A DNA stretch of 64,000 nt from Phenylobacterium sp. SCN 70-31. Lineage in GTDB: Bacteria > Pseudomonadota > Alphaproteobacteria > Caulobacterales > Caulobacteraceae. Shown here piece after piece: positions 27,797 through 37,301 of the stretch. The stretch is taken from NCBI RefSeq assembly GCF_001724605.1, contig NZ_MEEX01000004.1, forward strand, positions 186,001-250,000. The letters run 5' to 3'. Below the pieces are notes generated by a model that was given only the letters and a program-made list of their open reading frames with translations, did no database searches and was not told the DNA's origin. The position numbers and the translations under genes are program-made. Every line of letters starts with the position of its first letter. Position 1 is the stretch's first letter.

Positions 27797-28696
27797 CTAC
27801 TTCGGCGGGCGCATCCGCATCAGACCCTCCTGCGCCACGCTCGCCACGAGCGTTCCATCCTCGGCGTAGATCGCACCGCGGATCAGGCCGCGGCCGTCCG
27901 AGGCCGACGGGCTGTCGTGGACGTAGAGGTGCCACTGGTTGAAGTCTGTGGGGCGGTGGAACCACATGGCGTGATCCAGGCTGGCCGACTGGAATCCCGG
28001 CGTGTTCCAATGGACGCCGTACGGTCGCATGGCGGTCGACAGCAGGTTCATGTCCGACGCATAGGCCAGGATCACCTGGTGCATGTGGGCGTCGCCCCCG
28101 ATGGGCGTGCGGCAACGGAACCAGTTCTGCGAGACCGGCTCCTTGGGGCCTGTCTTCCAGTAGGTGCGGGCGTCCTGGGACCGCATCTCGATCGGCATCG
28201 GCCGGGAAAGCCAGCGCTTGGCCTCTTCGGGTGCGTTCTTCAGCAGTTCCTTCATCACCTCGACCTGGTCCGGGAGTTCGGACCAGTGCGGGCCGGCCGG
28301 CATTCCGGCCTGGTGACTGAAGCCTTCCTCCGGGTCCTTGAACGAGGCCGCAAGGTTGAAGATCTGTTTGCCGTGCTGGATCGCCACCACGCGCCGGGTG
28401 GTGAAGCTGCCCCCGTCGCGCGACCGGTCCACTTCGAACACGATCGGTACGGTCGGGTCGCCCGGCCGGATGAAATAGCAGTGCAGAGAGTGGCAGACGC
28501 GGGCGTCGATGGTCTCGTAGGCCGCCAGCAACGACTGGGCGATCACCTGCCCGCCGAAGATACGCCCGGGCGCGGTGTCGGGCGAGGTTCCCCGGAAGAG
28601 GTTCTCCTCGATCCGTTCGAGTTGCAGGGTCTCCACCAGGGTCTCGTCCTGCGCGGCGTGTTCGGGAGCGGCGCCTGAGGCGGTGATCTCGGTCAT
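27797..28696 (-). CDS. acyl-CoA thioesterase II (TesB family), copy 2
   Basis: A 299-residue paralogue of the downstream gene, with the same motifs nearly word for word (IFGGQVIAQSLLAAYETI, HSLHCYFIRPGDPTVP, GGDAHMHQVILAYASD, SLDHAMWFHRPTDFN). Divergence is concentrated in the first 20 residues and in the segment around residues 150-190. Start at the ATG 28696 (MTEITASGAAPEH). Two adjacent copies may differ in chain length or acyl type preferred. That is inference. Confidence 0.92.
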   Translation of the reverse strand: MTEITASGAAPEHAAQDETLVETLQLERIEENLFRGTSPDTAPGRIFGGQVIAQSLLAAYETIDARVCHSLHCYFIRPGDPTVPIVFEVDRSRDGGSFTTRRVVAIQHGKQIFNLAASFKDPEEGFSHQAGMPAGPHWSELPDQVEVMKELLKNAPEEAKRWLSRPMPIEMRSQDARTYWKTGPKEPVSQNWFRCRTPIGGDAHMHQVILAYASDMNLLSTAMRPYGVHWNTPGFQSASLDHAMWFHRPTDFNQWHLYVHDSPSASDGRGLIRGAIYAEDGTLVASVAQEGLMRMRPPK

Positions 28697-28771
28697 GGCG
28701 GCGCCCTTACGCTCCGCACCTGGGACCGGCAAGGTGTTGCATCGGCGCAAATCGTCGCCCCATCTAGGCGC

Positions 28772-29389
28772 ATGGGGGAGACCGCGGATCACCCGAGGCC
28801 GATCTGGCGCACGCCGCTGGCCGCGGCGCTGGCGGCGTGGATGGCCGGGATCGTGGGCGCGACCCTGGCGGCGCCCGCCATCCTGGAGACGGCGCCTGGC
28901 GCCGCGGGCCCGGTGATCCTGGCGGCGATCTTCGTCGTGCCCCCGCCGGTGCTGGCGGTCTGGAGCTTCTGGACGCTGCTGAGCGATCCCGAGACGGGCT
29001 GGATCGCGCCCACGGTGCTGATGAGTTTCCTGGGCGCCTTCGTGCCCGGCTTCCAGCCGCTTCTGGACGCCGGGGTGCGCCTGAATTTCGAGGCCCGGCG
29101 ACCGGCCTACGAGGCCATCGTTGCGGAAACGCGTTCCGGTCGGCTGGTCGGTGTGGCGGATTCCGCCGGCTGGATCAGCGGAGAGAGCCGGGGCGTGCGC
29201 TTCCGGTACCGCCCGCAGCACCCCGGTGTGGTGGATTTCGTCTGGTATCGCGCCTACGGCGTGCGCGTGGGCGTCCGTTACGACGACAGCCCCTGCGTGG
29301 CCCGGCCCGGCTTGAGTTGCGTGGCGGGCGGCGAGCCGCTGGACGGACCGTTCACCTACTACTTGCGGGTATTCGAGGTTCGTCTCTGA
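28772..29389 (+). CDS. hypothetical inner-membrane protein (205 aa)
   Basis: Three hydrophobic segments cover about residues 14-35, 46-70 and 78-95 (AAALAAWMAGIVGATLAAPA, VILAAIFVVPPPVLAVWSFW, VLMSFLGAFVPGF). A soluble C-terminal half of about 105 residues follows, rich in Tyr, Arg and Val, with two Cys in the segment SPCVARPGLSC. I do not recognise a family. It sits 46 bases before trmD and reads in the same direction, so it may share its transcript. Confidence 0.6.
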   Translation: MGETADHPRPIWRTPLAAALAAWMAGIVGATLAAPAILETAPGAAGPVILAAIFVVPPPVLAVWSFWTLLSDPETGWIAPTVLMSFLGAFVPGFQPLLDAGVRLNFEARRPAYEAIVAETRSGRLVGVADSAGWISGESRGVRFRYRPQHPGVVDFVWYRAYGVRVGVRYDDSPCVARPGLSCVAGGEPLDGPFTYYLRVFEVRL

Positions 29390-29435
29390 GGCCTGCCCAC
29401 TTGACGTGAGGGCGACGGCGGCGGCTTTGGGCGCC

Positions 29436-30164
29436 ATGTCCTTCGACTGCACCGTGCTGACCATGTTCCCGGAGGCGTTTCCGGGCCCGCTCGGCGTCTC
29501 CCTGATCGGGACGGCGTGGCGAGACGCCGCGCTCTGGTCCTTGGAAACAGTGGACATTCGGGGCTTTTCCACGGATAAGCGCGGCTTCCTCGACGACACC
29601 CCTGCGGGTGGCGGGCCGGGGCAGGTGATGCGGGCCGACGTGATCGCCTCTGCGCTCGACAGCGTGGAGCGGGGCGGACGCCCGCTTTTGTACATGAGCG
29701 CCAGGGGTCGCCCCCTGACCCAGGCGCGCGTGAAGGAATGGGCCCAGGCGCCTGGGCTGATCGTCCTGTGCGGGCGGTTCGAGGGGGTGGACCAGCGGGT
29801 GCTCGACGCCCGGGGGTTCGAGGAGATCTCCGTCGGAGACGCGGTGCTCGCCGGTGGCGAGGCGGCGGCGATGGTGGTGATCGAGGCGTGCGTACGGCTC
29901 GTTCCGGGTGTGCTGGGACAGGCCGAGAGTCTGAGTGAAGAAAGCTTCGAGGACGGGCTTCTCGAACACCCGCAGTACACGCGACCGCGGACGTTCGAGG
30001 AGCTGGAGATCCCCGAGGTGCTGCTGTCCGGAAACCACGCGCGGATCCGCGGGTGGCGCCAGGATCAGCGGGAAGCAACCACGCGGGAGCGGCGTCCGGA
30101 CCTCTGGGCGCAGCGTTCCGCCAATCAACAGGCAAAGGGCGGCCCGACCCAAGACGGCGGGTAA
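29436..30164 (+). CDS. trmD: tRNA (guanine37-N1)-methyltransferase
   Basis: A 242-residue SPOUT methyltransferase making m1G37, which prevents frameshifting. It opens [20 protein letters not shown]. The trefoil-knot SAM site is [18 protein letters not shown], and the catalytic Asp region reads [11 protein letters not shown]. The ATG at 29436 matches the family start. A GTG at 29406 would add ten residues. rplS follows 20 bases later. Confidence 0.94.
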   Translation: MSFDCTVLTMFPEAFPGPLGVSLIGTAWRDAALWSLETVDIRGFSTDKRGFLDDTPAGGGPGQVMRADVIASALDSVERGGRPLLYMSARGRPLTQARVKEWAQAPGLIVLCGRFEGVDQRVLDARGFEEISVGDAVLAGGEAAAMVVIEACVRLVPGVLGQAESLSEESFEDGLLEHPQYTRPRTFEELEIPEVLLSGNHARIRGWRQDQREATTRERRPDLWAQRSANQQAKGGPTQDGG

Positions 30165-30184
30165 GCCCAGTAAGGATGAGACCG

Positions 30185-30586
30185 ATGAACGTGATTGAAC
30201 AACTCCGCAAGGAAGAGGCCGACCGCCTCCTGGCCGTCCGCAAGATCCCCGAGTTCCGCCCCGGCGACACGGTGCGCGTGAACGTGAAGATCAAGGAAGG
30301 CGAGCGCGAGCGCGTCCAGGCTTATGAGGGCGTCTGCATCGCCCGCGCGGGGGAAGGCGTCGACGAGAACTTCACCGTCCGCAAGATTTCGTTCGGCGAG
30401 GGCGTGGAGCGCGTGTTCCCGATCCTGTCGCCGAACATCGAGAGCATCGAGGTGAAGCGCCGGGGCGTCGTGCGCCGCGCCAAGCTCTACTACCTGCGTG
30501 ACCGTCGCGGGAAGTCGGCCCGGATCGCCGAGCGCCAGATGACGGCGACGACCAAGGAAGCCGCGCCCGAGAAGACCGAGGGCTGA
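30185..30586 (+). CDS. rplS: 50S ribosomal protein L19
   Basis: A 133-residue L19 at the 30S-50S interface. The segments [33 protein letters not shown] and [19 protein letters not shown] are standard. The ATG at 30185 has AAGGA nine bases upstream, while another ATG nine bases earlier overlaps that site. A tail rich in Thr, Glu and Lys extends slightly past the usual end. A strong terminator closes the unit. Confidence 0.96.
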   Translation: MNVIEQLRKEEADRLLAVRKIPEFRPGDTVRVNVKIKEGERERVQAYEGVCIARAGEGVDENFTVRKISFGEGVERVFPILSPNIESIEVKRRGVVRRAKLYYLRDRRGKSARIAERQMTATTKEAAPEKTEG

Positions 30587-30609
30587 AGCTCCAGGAGCAA
30601 CGAAATGCG

Positions 30610-30642
30610 AACGGCGGCTGGAGCGATCCAGCCGCCGTTTTT
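30610..30642 (+). terminator. rho-independent terminator of trmD-rplS
   Basis: AACGGCGGCTGGA (30610-30622), loop GCGA, then TCCAGCCGCCGTT (30627-30639) running into a stretch of T. It is a perfect 13-base-pair stem 23 bases past the rplS stop. Confidence 0.95.
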
Positions 30643-30949
30643 GCATGCGCTTCCGCGCCGACGGCGCGGATGTCGGAAAGCGACATCTGAAAACCCGCAA
30701 AAAAGCCGGAACCGCTCCAGCTCCTCATCGGGAAGCGTAGCCCCTCTTTCCAGGCAGGGAATTGTGGGGATTCGCCACTCGCTCAGGTCGTGGGCGGGCG
30801 GATCGAATGACCGGCGCGCTCAAGGACCTCGCCGCACGGACAAATCCCGTCGCCTTGCCCAGAAAAGTTGTGACCGATCGTGCCCTTTTCTGATTTGCAG
30901 GGCGTCTGTGCTCTGGGCTTCATGGCGATCAGCGGAAGGAGGCCGCCCC
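30643..30949. other. intergenic stretch of about 300 bases, no gene seen
   Basis: A second small hairpin, GATGTCG (30669-30675) with CGACATC (30681-30687), follows the rplS terminator. The rest shows no tRNA, repeat or convincing reading frame. The last 100 bases, less GC-rich (around AAAAGTTGTGACCGATCG), probably hold the promoter of the isomerase gene, whose ribosome site GGAAGGAGG lies just before 30950. Confidence 0.5.
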
Positions 30950-31537
30950 ATGGCCCGCGTCGAGTTCTTCTTCGATTTTGGAAGTCCCTACAGTTATCTC
31001 GCCCATAGCCAGCTCTCAGGCCTGGGCGTCGAGGTGGTCCTGCGCCCGATGGCGGTGCTGAAGGTGATGGAGGCGGTGGGCAACCAGCCCACCACCTTGC
31101 AGTCGGCGGCCAAGGGCCGCTACGCCCGCGCCGATCTCGGCCGCTGGGCCGGGCGCTATGGCGTGCCCCTCAACCCGGCGCGGGCGCAGACCAACGACGG
31201 CCAGGCCTGCGCCCGCGCGGTCCTGGCGGCCGGGCGGATCGGAGCGGCGCGTGAGGCGACCGCGGCCCTGTTCCACGCCTTCTGGGGCGTCGGCGACCCG
31301 GTCGGGACCCTGCCCGAGATCCTGGCGGTCCTGGCCGCCGCCGGCCTGGATGTCGAGGCGCTGGAGCCGCTGATCGACAGCCCCGAGGTTGTTGCGGAAC
31401 TGGAGGCCAACACCCGCGAAGCGGCCGAACGCGGCGTCTTCGGCGCTCCCACCCTCTTCGTCGGCGACGACATGTACTTCGGCAACGACCGGCTCGATTT
31501 CGTCCGCGAGCGCCTGGCCGCGGAGATCGCCGCATGA
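30950..31537 (+). CDS. DsbA-fold 2-hydroxychromene-2-carboxylate isomerase-like protein
   Basis: A 195-residue kappa-class glutathione-transferase relative. The N-terminus VEFFFDFGSPYSYLA carries S12 where glutathione is activated in the family. The fold closes with GVFGAPTLFVGDDMYFGNDR. No CXXC disulphide motif is present, which argues against an oxidoreductase of DsbA type. The substrate is unknown. Its stop overlaps the ATG of the next dehydrogenase (ATGA), so the two are translationally coupled. Confidence 0.85.
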   Translation: MARVEFFFDFGSPYSYLAHSQLSGLGVEVVLRPMAVLKVMEAVGNQPTTLQSAAKGRYARADLGRWAGRYGVPLNPARAQTNDGQACARAVLAAGRIGAAREATAALFHAFWGVGDPVGTLPEILAVLAAAGLDVEALEPLIDSPEVVAELEANTREAAERGVFGAPTLFVGDDMYFGNDRLDFVRERLAAEIAA

Positions 31538-32220
31538 AGCCCTTGGCCCTCGTCACGGGTGTCGGTCCCGGGACCGGCGCGGCCATCGCCCGACGCTTCT
31601 CCGACGGCGGCTACCGCGTCGCCATGCTGGCCCGCGACGCCGACCGGCTGGCCGCGCTGGCCGCCGAGATCCCCGACAGCCTGGCCGTCCCCTGTGACGT
31701 AAGCGATCCCGCCGCTCTTCAGGCCGCGATCGAACGCATCGGCGCGCCGAAGGTGGTCGTCCACAACGCCGTCGGGGGCGCGTTCGGCGCCTTCGCCGAT
31801 ATCGATCCGGCCGTGCTGGAGCGGAACTTCCAGGTGAATGTCATGGCGTTGCTGCATCTGGCGCGTCTGACGACGCCGGCCATGATCGAGGCGGGCGAGG
31901 GCGCGCTGATCGTCACCGGCAACACATCGGCGCTGCGCGGGCGGGCCAACTTCGCCGGCTTCGCGCCCACCAAGGCCGCCCAGCGCATTCTGGCCGAGTC
32001 CATCGCCCGGGACGTGGGGCCGAAGGGCGTCCATGTGGCCTATCTGGTCATCGACGCGGTGATCGACCTGGCCTGGACGCGGGCGCGCTACAAGGATGCT
32101 CCGGACGACTTCTTCATCCAGCCGGCCGACATCGCGGGCGAAGTGTTCCACCTGGCCCACCAGCCGCGCACGGCCTGGTCGTTCCTGTCGGAGGTGCGGC
32201 CGTTCCGCGAGACCTGGTAG
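31534..32220 (+). CDS. short-chain dehydrogenase/reductase, atypical catalytic site
   Basis: A 228-residue Rossmann-fold protein. The cofactor motif is TGVGPGTG (8-15) and the acid after beta 3 is in CDVSD (54-58). NAVGG replaces the usual NNAG. At the catalytic YxxxK the sequence is FAPTK, so F143 stands in place of Tyr while K147 is kept. Either catalysis differs or the protein binds rather than reduces. It is coupled to the preceding isomerase-like gene. Confidence 0.85.
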   Translation: MKPLALVTGVGPGTGAAIARRFSDGGYRVAMLARDADRLAALAAEIPDSLAVPCDVSDPAALQAAIERIGAPKVVVHNAVGGAFGAFADIDPAVLERNFQVNVMALLHLARLTTPAMIEAGEGALIVTGNTSALRGRANFAGFAPTKAAQRILAESIARDVGPKGVHVAYLVIDAVIDLAWTRARYKDAPDDFFIQPADIAGEVFHLAHQPRTAWSFLSEVRPFRETW

Positions 32221-32224
32221 GCGC

Positions 32225-33145
32225 TCAGGGCGCCGATCGGCCCAACTCGCCTTGCTCCCCATCCGCCACATAGTCGGCGAACGCCTTCACCAGATGGTCG
32301 AACATCAGGCGCATACGCGGGGCGCCGCGCAGGGTCTCGTGCATGCAGATCCAGATGTCGAGGTCGAACCTGAACAGGTCGGGGAGGACGGCCACCAGGC
32401 CCTCGCGCCGGCCGATCAGGGTCTGGCAGGCGCCGATGCCGACGCCGGCCTTGATGGCGGCGAGCTGGGCCACGTCGTTGTCGGTCCTGTAGGTGAAGAG
32501 ATCGCGGGTGATCGGCTGGCCGATCGAGATGTCCTTGGCGATCTCGGGCAGGTCGCGGTCGAAGCCGATGAGCGTGTGCTGCGCCAGCTCCTCGAAGCTG
32601 GCGGGTACGCCGTGCCGCGCCAGATACGCCGGCGTGGCGTGGAAGCCGAGGCGGAGGGCGCCCACCTTGCGCGCCACGAGACTGTTCTGCGTGGGACGCG
32701 ACATGCGCACGGCGATGTCGGCGTCGCGCCGGCTCAGATCGTCGTTCTTGTTGTTGAGGGTGAGTTCCACCGTCACGCCCGGATGCGCCTCCCGGAACCG
32801 CGCCATCATGGGCGGGATCACCTCGATGCCGACGATCTCGCTGACGGTGACGCGGACGACGCCTCCTTCGCCGCTGACGATGCCGTCGATGTCGCGCCCG
32901 GCCGCCGCCGCGGCGGCGGCCATGTCGTCGAGATGCGGCCGGAAGGCCAGCGCCAGATCGGTGGGCTGGAGCCCCCGAGGACTGCGCAGGAACAGCGGCG
33001 CGCCGAGCTGGCGTTCGAGCTGGTCGATGTGGCGGCCCAGCGTGGGCTGGGTCAACCGGCGCAGGCGCGCGGCGGCCGAGAAACTGCCGGCCTGAAGGAC
33101 GGCGTGCAGGCTCTGGAGCAGGTCCCAGTCGGGGGTTCCGGGCAT
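32225..33145 (-). CDS. LysR-family transcriptional regulator
   Basis: A 306-residue LysR protein. The winged helix covers residues about 5-65 (LLQSLHAVLQAGSFSAAARL, RRLTQPTLGRHIDQLERQLG), with an effector domain after residue 95. It diverges from an extended dehydrogenase gene, with 85 bases between starts, the classical LysR arrangement, so that gene is its likeliest target. It is convergent with the SDR gene, 4 bases apart. Confidence 0.9.
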   Translation of the reverse strand: MPGTPDWDLLQSLHAVLQAGSFSAAARLRRLTQPTLGRHIDQLERQLGAPLFLRSPRGLQPTDLALAFRPHLDDMAAAAAAAGRDIDGIVSGEGGVVRVTVSEIVGIEVIPPMMARFREAHPGVTVELTLNNKNDDLSRRDADIAVRMSRPTQNSLVARKVGALRLGFHATPAYLARHGVPASFEELAQHTLIGFDRDLPEIAKDISIGQPITRDLFTYRTDNDVAQLAAIKAGVGIGACQTLIGRREGLVAVLPDLFRFDLDIWICMHETLRGAPRMRLMFDHLVKAFADYVADGEQGELGRSAP

Positions 33146-33230
33146 GCGTCATCGAATAGCTGTTCTGCTGGATTGCGCAATTCTGATCGGCTTTGAGCCG
33201 TGGCTTCTGGGGGTGAAGACGGAGGCTCCG

Positions 33231-34229
33231 ATGAACCGACCCACGATCGACGCCGCGACGGCTCGCCAAGATGGTCCCCTGGCGCTGGTGATCGGCGCGA
33301 CCGGCGGAATCGGCGGCGCCCTGGCGGAGCGTCTGCTCGCGGAGGGTTGGCGCGTGCGTGCGGCGCACCGCGATCCCGAGCGGGCCCGTTCGACGAATGT
33401 CCCGGCGGGGCTGGACTGGGTGAAGGCCGACGCACTGGACGCCGGCGCCGTCACGGCCGCCGCCGACGAGGCGGAGATCATCGTCCACGCGGTCAACCCG
33501 CCCGCCTATCGGAACTGGTCCGGCCTCCAGATGCCGATGCTGGAATCCAGCCTCGCCGCGGCTCGGACGAGCGGCGCCCGGATCCTGTTTCCCGGCACGG
33601 TCTACAACTACGGCCCGGATGTCTTCCCCCGGATCGGGGAGGAGGCGCCGCAGAATCCGGTCACGCGGAAAGGGGCCATCCGGGTGCGGATGGAGACGGC
33701 GTTGCGCGAGGCGGGCGTTCGGTTTCTGATCGTCCGCGCCGGCGACTTCTTCGGTCCGAGGCCGGGCAACAACTGGTTGTCGCAGGGGGTGGTGCGCGCC
33801 GGCCGGCCCGTCGCGGCCGTCAGCTATCCCGGCCCCCTGGAGGTACATCACGCATGGGCGTTTCTGCCCGACGTGGCCGAGACCTTCGCGCGGCTGTTGA
33901 ACACCCCGCTGGCGGATCAGGCGGTGTTCCACATGGAGGGGCACGCGATCACCGGCCACGAACTGGTCGCGGGCCTGGAAGCGGCCGCGGGGCGGCGGCT
34001 CGCAGTGAAGCGCACGCCCTGGCTGGCCCTGGCCGCGGTCGCGCCATTCAACGAGACCCTGCGCGAACTCCAGGAGGTCCGATACCTCTGGCGCGAGACC
34101 GTGCTGCTGGACAACACGCGCCTTCGCGCCAGCCTGGGCGAGGAGCCTCGCACCCCGCTGATCGAGGCGCTGCGCACGGCCCTCGCCGGCCAGGGTTCGC
34201 TTCCGGCAAGCCTGATTGACGCCGCCTGA
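33231..34229 (+). CDS. NAD(P)-dependent epimerase/dehydratase-family oxidoreductase
   Basis: A 332-residue extended SDR. The dinucleotide motif is VIGATGGIGGALAERLL, and later blocks are GARILFPGTVYNYGP and VRFLIVRAGDFFGP. The tyrosine of the YxxxK signature appears shifted or absent (KGAIRVRMETALRE in that region), so the activity is uncertain. The ATG at 33231 has GGAGG 5 bases upstream. A frame extension to 33144 would overlap the divergent LysR start. Confidence 0.85.
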   Translation: MNRPTIDAATARQDGPLALVIGATGGIGGALAERLLAEGWRVRAAHRDPERARSTNVPAGLDWVKADALDAGAVTAAADEAEIIVHAVNPPAYRNWSGLQMPMLESSLAAARTSGARILFPGTVYNYGPDVFPRIGEEAPQNPVTRKGAIRVRMETALREAGVRFLIVRAGDFFGPRPGNNWLSQGVVRAGRPVAAVSYPGPLEVHHAWAFLPDVAETFARLLNTPLADQAVFHMEGHAITGHELVAGLEAAAGRRLAVKRTPWLALAAVAPFNETLRELQEVRYLWRETVLLDNTRLRASLGEEPRTPLIEALRTALAGQGSLPASLIDAA

Positions 34230-34310
34230 GAAAATTTTTGCTGCGTTCGCACCTGGACTGCGGCGCCGCAGCACTAGACGTGCGCGCGGTCGGCGACCTA
34301 CATGCGGGCC

Positions 34311-35720
34311 ATGCCCGGCAAGACGCTCTACGACAAGATCTGGGACGCCCACGTCGTCGACGAACAGGACGGCGAGGCGATCCTCTACATCGACCTGCAT
34401 CTGATCCATGAGGTGACGACGCCCCAGGCCTTCGCCGGCCTGCGCGCCAACCGTCGGGGCGTGCGGCGGCCGGATCGCACGCTGGCGGTGGCCGACCACA
34501 ACGTTCCCACCGAGGACCAGGATCTCGGCGTCGACGCCGTTCAGGACGAGGAGGCGCGCCTCCAGCTCCAGACGCTGGGCAAGAACGTCGCCGAGTACGG
34601 CATCGAATACTTCCCCATGGGCGACGTTCGGAACGGCATCGTCCACGTGGTGGGTCCCGAACAGGGCCGGACCCAACCGGGCATGACCATCGTCTGCGGC
34701 GACAGCCACACGTCCACCCACGGCGCGTTCGGGGCGCTCGCGCACGGGATCGGCACGTCCGAGGTCGAGCACGTTCTGGCCACCCAGACCCTGCGCCAGA
34801 AGAAGGCGAAGAACTTCCGCGTCCGCATCGAGGGCGAGCCGGCCCCCGGCGTCGGCGCCAAGGACTTCGCGCTGGCGGTCATCGGCGTGATCGGCACCGC
34901 CGGCGGCACCGGATATGTCATCGAATACGCCGGCTCGGCGGTGCGCGGCCTATCGATGGAAGGCCGCATGACGCTCTGCAACCTGACCATCGAGGGCGGC
35001 GCCCGGGCGGGTCTCGTGGCGCCTGACGAGACCACCTTCGACTATCTCCGGGGACGGCCTTCGGCGCCCAAGGGCGGCGGCTGGGAGATGGCGGTCGGCT
35101 ACTGGAAGACGCTGTTCAGCGACGATGACGCCGTCTTCGACCGCGAGATCGTGCTGGACGCCGCGCAGATCGCCCCCAGCGTCACCTGGGGCACCAGCCC
35201 CGAGGACGTGATCCCCGTGACCGGAACCGTGCCTGCCCCCGACAGCTTCGCGACGCCGGACAAGCGCGCCTCGGCCGCCCGGGCGCTGGACTACATGGGC
35301 CTGGCCGCCGGCCAGCCCATCACCGAGGCCAAGGTGGACGTGGTCTTCATCGGGTCGTGCACCAACAGCCGCATCGAGGACATGCGCGCGGCGGCCAAGG
35401 TGGTCGAGGGGCGCAGGGTCGCCGACGGCGTGCGCGCGATGGTGGTCCCAGGGTCGGGCCTCGTGCGCGCCCAGGCCGAGGAAGAGGGGCTGGACGAGGT
35501 GTTCAAGGCCGCCGGCTTCGAGTGGCGCGAGCCCGGCTGCTCGATGTGCCTGGGCATGAACCCCGATCGCCTGACGCCCGGCCAGCGCTGCGCCTCGACC
35601 TCGAACCGCAATTTCGAGGGCCGCCAGGGCCGCGGGGGCCGCACCCACCTGATGAGCCCCGCCATGGCCGCCGCCGCCGCCGTCACCGGCCATATCGTGG
35701 ACGTGCGGGAGCTGCTGTGA
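34311..35720 (+). CDS. leuC: 3-isopropylmalate dehydratase, large subunit
   Basis: A 469-residue aconitase-family subunit that isomerises 2- to 3-isopropylmalate in leucine synthesis, with LeuD. It starts [16 protein letters not shown] and includes [20 protein letters not shown]. The 4Fe-4S cysteines are in [11 protein letters not shown] and [10 protein letters not shown]. The ATG at 34311 fits the family start. An ATG at 34302 is also in frame, and neither has a strong ribosome site. No attenuator or leucine-rich leader is visible in the 72 bases upstream. Confidence 0.95.
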   Translation: MPGKTLYDKIWDAHVVDEQDGEAILYIDLHLIHEVTTPQAFAGLRANRRGVRRPDRTLAVADHNVPTEDQDLGVDAVQDEEARLQLQTLGKNVAEYGIEYFPMGDVRNGIVHVVGPEQGRTQPGMTIVCGDSHTSTHGAFGALAHGIGTSEVEHVLATQTLRQKKAKNFRVRIEGEPAPGVGAKDFALAVIGVIGTAGGTGYVIEYAGSAVRGLSMEGRMTLCNLTIEGGARAGLVAPDETTFDYLRGRPSAPKGGGWEMAVGYWKTLFSDDDAVFDREIVLDAAQIAPSVTWGTSPEDVIPVTGTVPAPDSFATPDKRASAARALDYMGLAAGQPITEAKVDVVFIGSCTNSRIEDMRAAAKVVEGRRVADGVRAMVVPGSGLVRAQAEEEGLDEVFKAAGFEWREPGCSMCLGMNPDRLTPGQRCASTSNRNFEGRQGRGGRTHLMSPAMAAAAAVTGHIVDVRELL

Positions 35721-35730
35721 GCGTCCGGCC

Positions 35731-36597
35731 ATGATCACGGGCCTGGACCACATCGCCGTCGTCGTTCGCGACCTGGACGCCGCCGCGCGCGGCTATAGCC
35801 GCCTTCTGGGCCTGGAGGCCGACTGGATCGGGTCGGGCGGCGGCGTGCGCCAGGCCTGGTTCCAGCTTCCCAACACGGCGCTCGACCTCATCTCTCCGGA
35901 CGGAGAAGGCGCCTTCTCCGACGGCCTGCGCAAGCGGCTGGAGGCCCGGGGCGAAGGCGTCCTGGCCTATGCCTTCCGGACGCCCGACATCGCGGCGGCG
36001 GCGAAACTGATGAACCGTCGGGGACTGCCCGCTTCGACGCCGACGCCGCTGACCCTGACGGCCGCCGACGGCCGCACCCGAACCTGGACGACTTCGAACC
36101 TCGACCCGGCCGCGACCGGCGGGCTGCCGCTGATCCTCACCCAGGCCGCCGAGCTGCCGCTCTCCCCGCCGTCGACGGATGCGGCGATCACCCGTCTCGA
36201 CCACGTCGTGGTGCTGACCGAGAACGTGGACCGGGCCCTGGCGGTCTATGGCGCGAAGCTGGGCCTGGACCTGCGGCTCGACCGCGAGAACCCCCAGTGG
36301 AGCGCGCGCCAGCTCTTTTTCCGCTGCGGGGACGCAGTGGTGGAGATGGCCGCCCGCATCGGTGGCGAGGCCAAGCCTGAGTCCAGGGATCGCTCGGGCG
36401 GCCTCGCCTGGCGGGTGGCCGATCCGCACGCCGCCCAGGCCCGCATCGCCGCCGCTGGCTTCGACGTCTCGGAGGTCCGCGTCGGCCGAAAGCCCGGCAC
36501 CCACGTCTTCACCGTCCGCGACGCCCCCGAGGGGACGACGCTGGGCGGCGTGCCCATGATCATGCTCAGCGCCGAGCCCAGATTGGAAACCGCCTGA
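35731..36597 (+). CDS. VOC-superfamily (glyoxalase/dioxygenase-fold) protein inside the leu operon
   Basis: A 288-residue protein with two VOC modules: [20 protein letters not shown] at residue 4 and [20 protein letters not shown] near 155. Each starts with the His of the metal site and later acids are present (VVEMAA). It may bind a metal and act on a small keto acid, but the substrate is unknown. It lies 10 bases after leuC and overlaps leuD by one base, so it is certainly part of the operon. Confidence 0.82.
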   Translation: MITGLDHIAVVVRDLDAAARGYSRLLGLEADWIGSGGGVRQAWFQLPNTALDLISPDGEGAFSDGLRKRLEARGEGVLAYAFRTPDIAAAAKLMNRRGLPASTPTPLTLTAADGRTRTWTTSNLDPAATGGLPLILTQAAELPLSPPSTDAAITRLDHVVVLTENVDRALAVYGAKLGLDLRLDRENPQWSARQLFFRCGDAVVEMAARIGGEAKPESRDRSGGLAWRVADPHAAQARIAAAGFDVSEVRVGRKPGTHVFTVRDAPEGTTLGGVPMIMLSAEPRLETA

Positions 36598-37208
36598 TGG
36601 AAGCCTTCACGCGCCTCGACGCCGCCGCCGCGCCCCTGCCGTTGGCCAACATCGATACGGACCAGATCATCCCCAAGCAGTTCCTCAAGACGGTGGAGCG
36701 CGCGGGGCTGGCGAAGGGCCTCTTCTACGAATACCGCTTCGACGAGCAGGGCCGGGAGATTCCCGACTTCGTGCTGAACCAGCCGGCCTACAAGGGTGCG
36801 GGCGTGTTGATCGCCGGCGACAATTTCGGCTGCGGATCGAGCCGGGAGCATGCGCCCTGGGCGCTGATGGACTTCGGCATCCGTTGCGTGATCAGCACCA
36901 GCTTCGCCGACATCTTCTACAACAACTGCTTTCAGAACGGCTTGCTGCCGGTGGTCCTGAAGGCGGACGAGGTGCGTCAGCTCATGGACGAGGCCCGGGG
37001 CGGCAACCACGTGGTCTCGGTGGACCTGGAGGCCCAGACCGTCACCTCGCCGTCCGGCGCCGTCTTCCGCTTCGAGATCGACCCCAAGCGCAAGGCCAAG
37101 ATGCTGAAGGGCCTGGACGCCATCGGCGAGACGCTGGAGGCGGCCCCGGCCATCGACACCTACGAGATGAAGCGCGCGCTCTCCCAGCCCTGGCTGGAAG
37201 GCGCGTGA
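36597..37208 (+). CDS. leuD: 3-isopropylmalate dehydratase, small subunit
   Basis: A 203-residue partner of LeuC forming the swivelling domain of the active site. It contains [18 protein letters not shown] and [14 protein letters not shown], both diagnostic. Its ATG shares a base with the preceding stop (TGATG). About 93 bases separate it from leuB, and within them a 26-codon frame starting GTG at 37205 overlaps the leuD stop. I could not decide whether that frame is used. Confidence 0.96.
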   Translation: MEAFTRLDAAAAPLPLANIDTDQIIPKQFLKTVERAGLAKGLFYEYRFDEQGREIPDFVLNQPAYKGAGVLIAGDNFGCGSSREHAPWALMDFGIRCVISTSFADIFYNNCFQNGLLPVVLKADEVRQLMDEARGGNHVVSVDLEAQTVTSPSGAVFRFEIDPKRKAKMLKGLDAIGETLEAAPAIDTYEMKRALSQPWLEGA

Positions 37209-37301
37209 CCGCGGGGCGGCGCCTGTTGGGGGTTCCGGATCGGAACCTCAGCCTGTACGAGGACGCCGCCGAACGGCCGCTCTAGCTTTCCGGGGATATC
37301 C

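Noticed and set aside
30643..30949. tRNA or small RNA after rplS
   Set aside because: There are no acceptor or T-arm signatures. The only structures are short hairpins.
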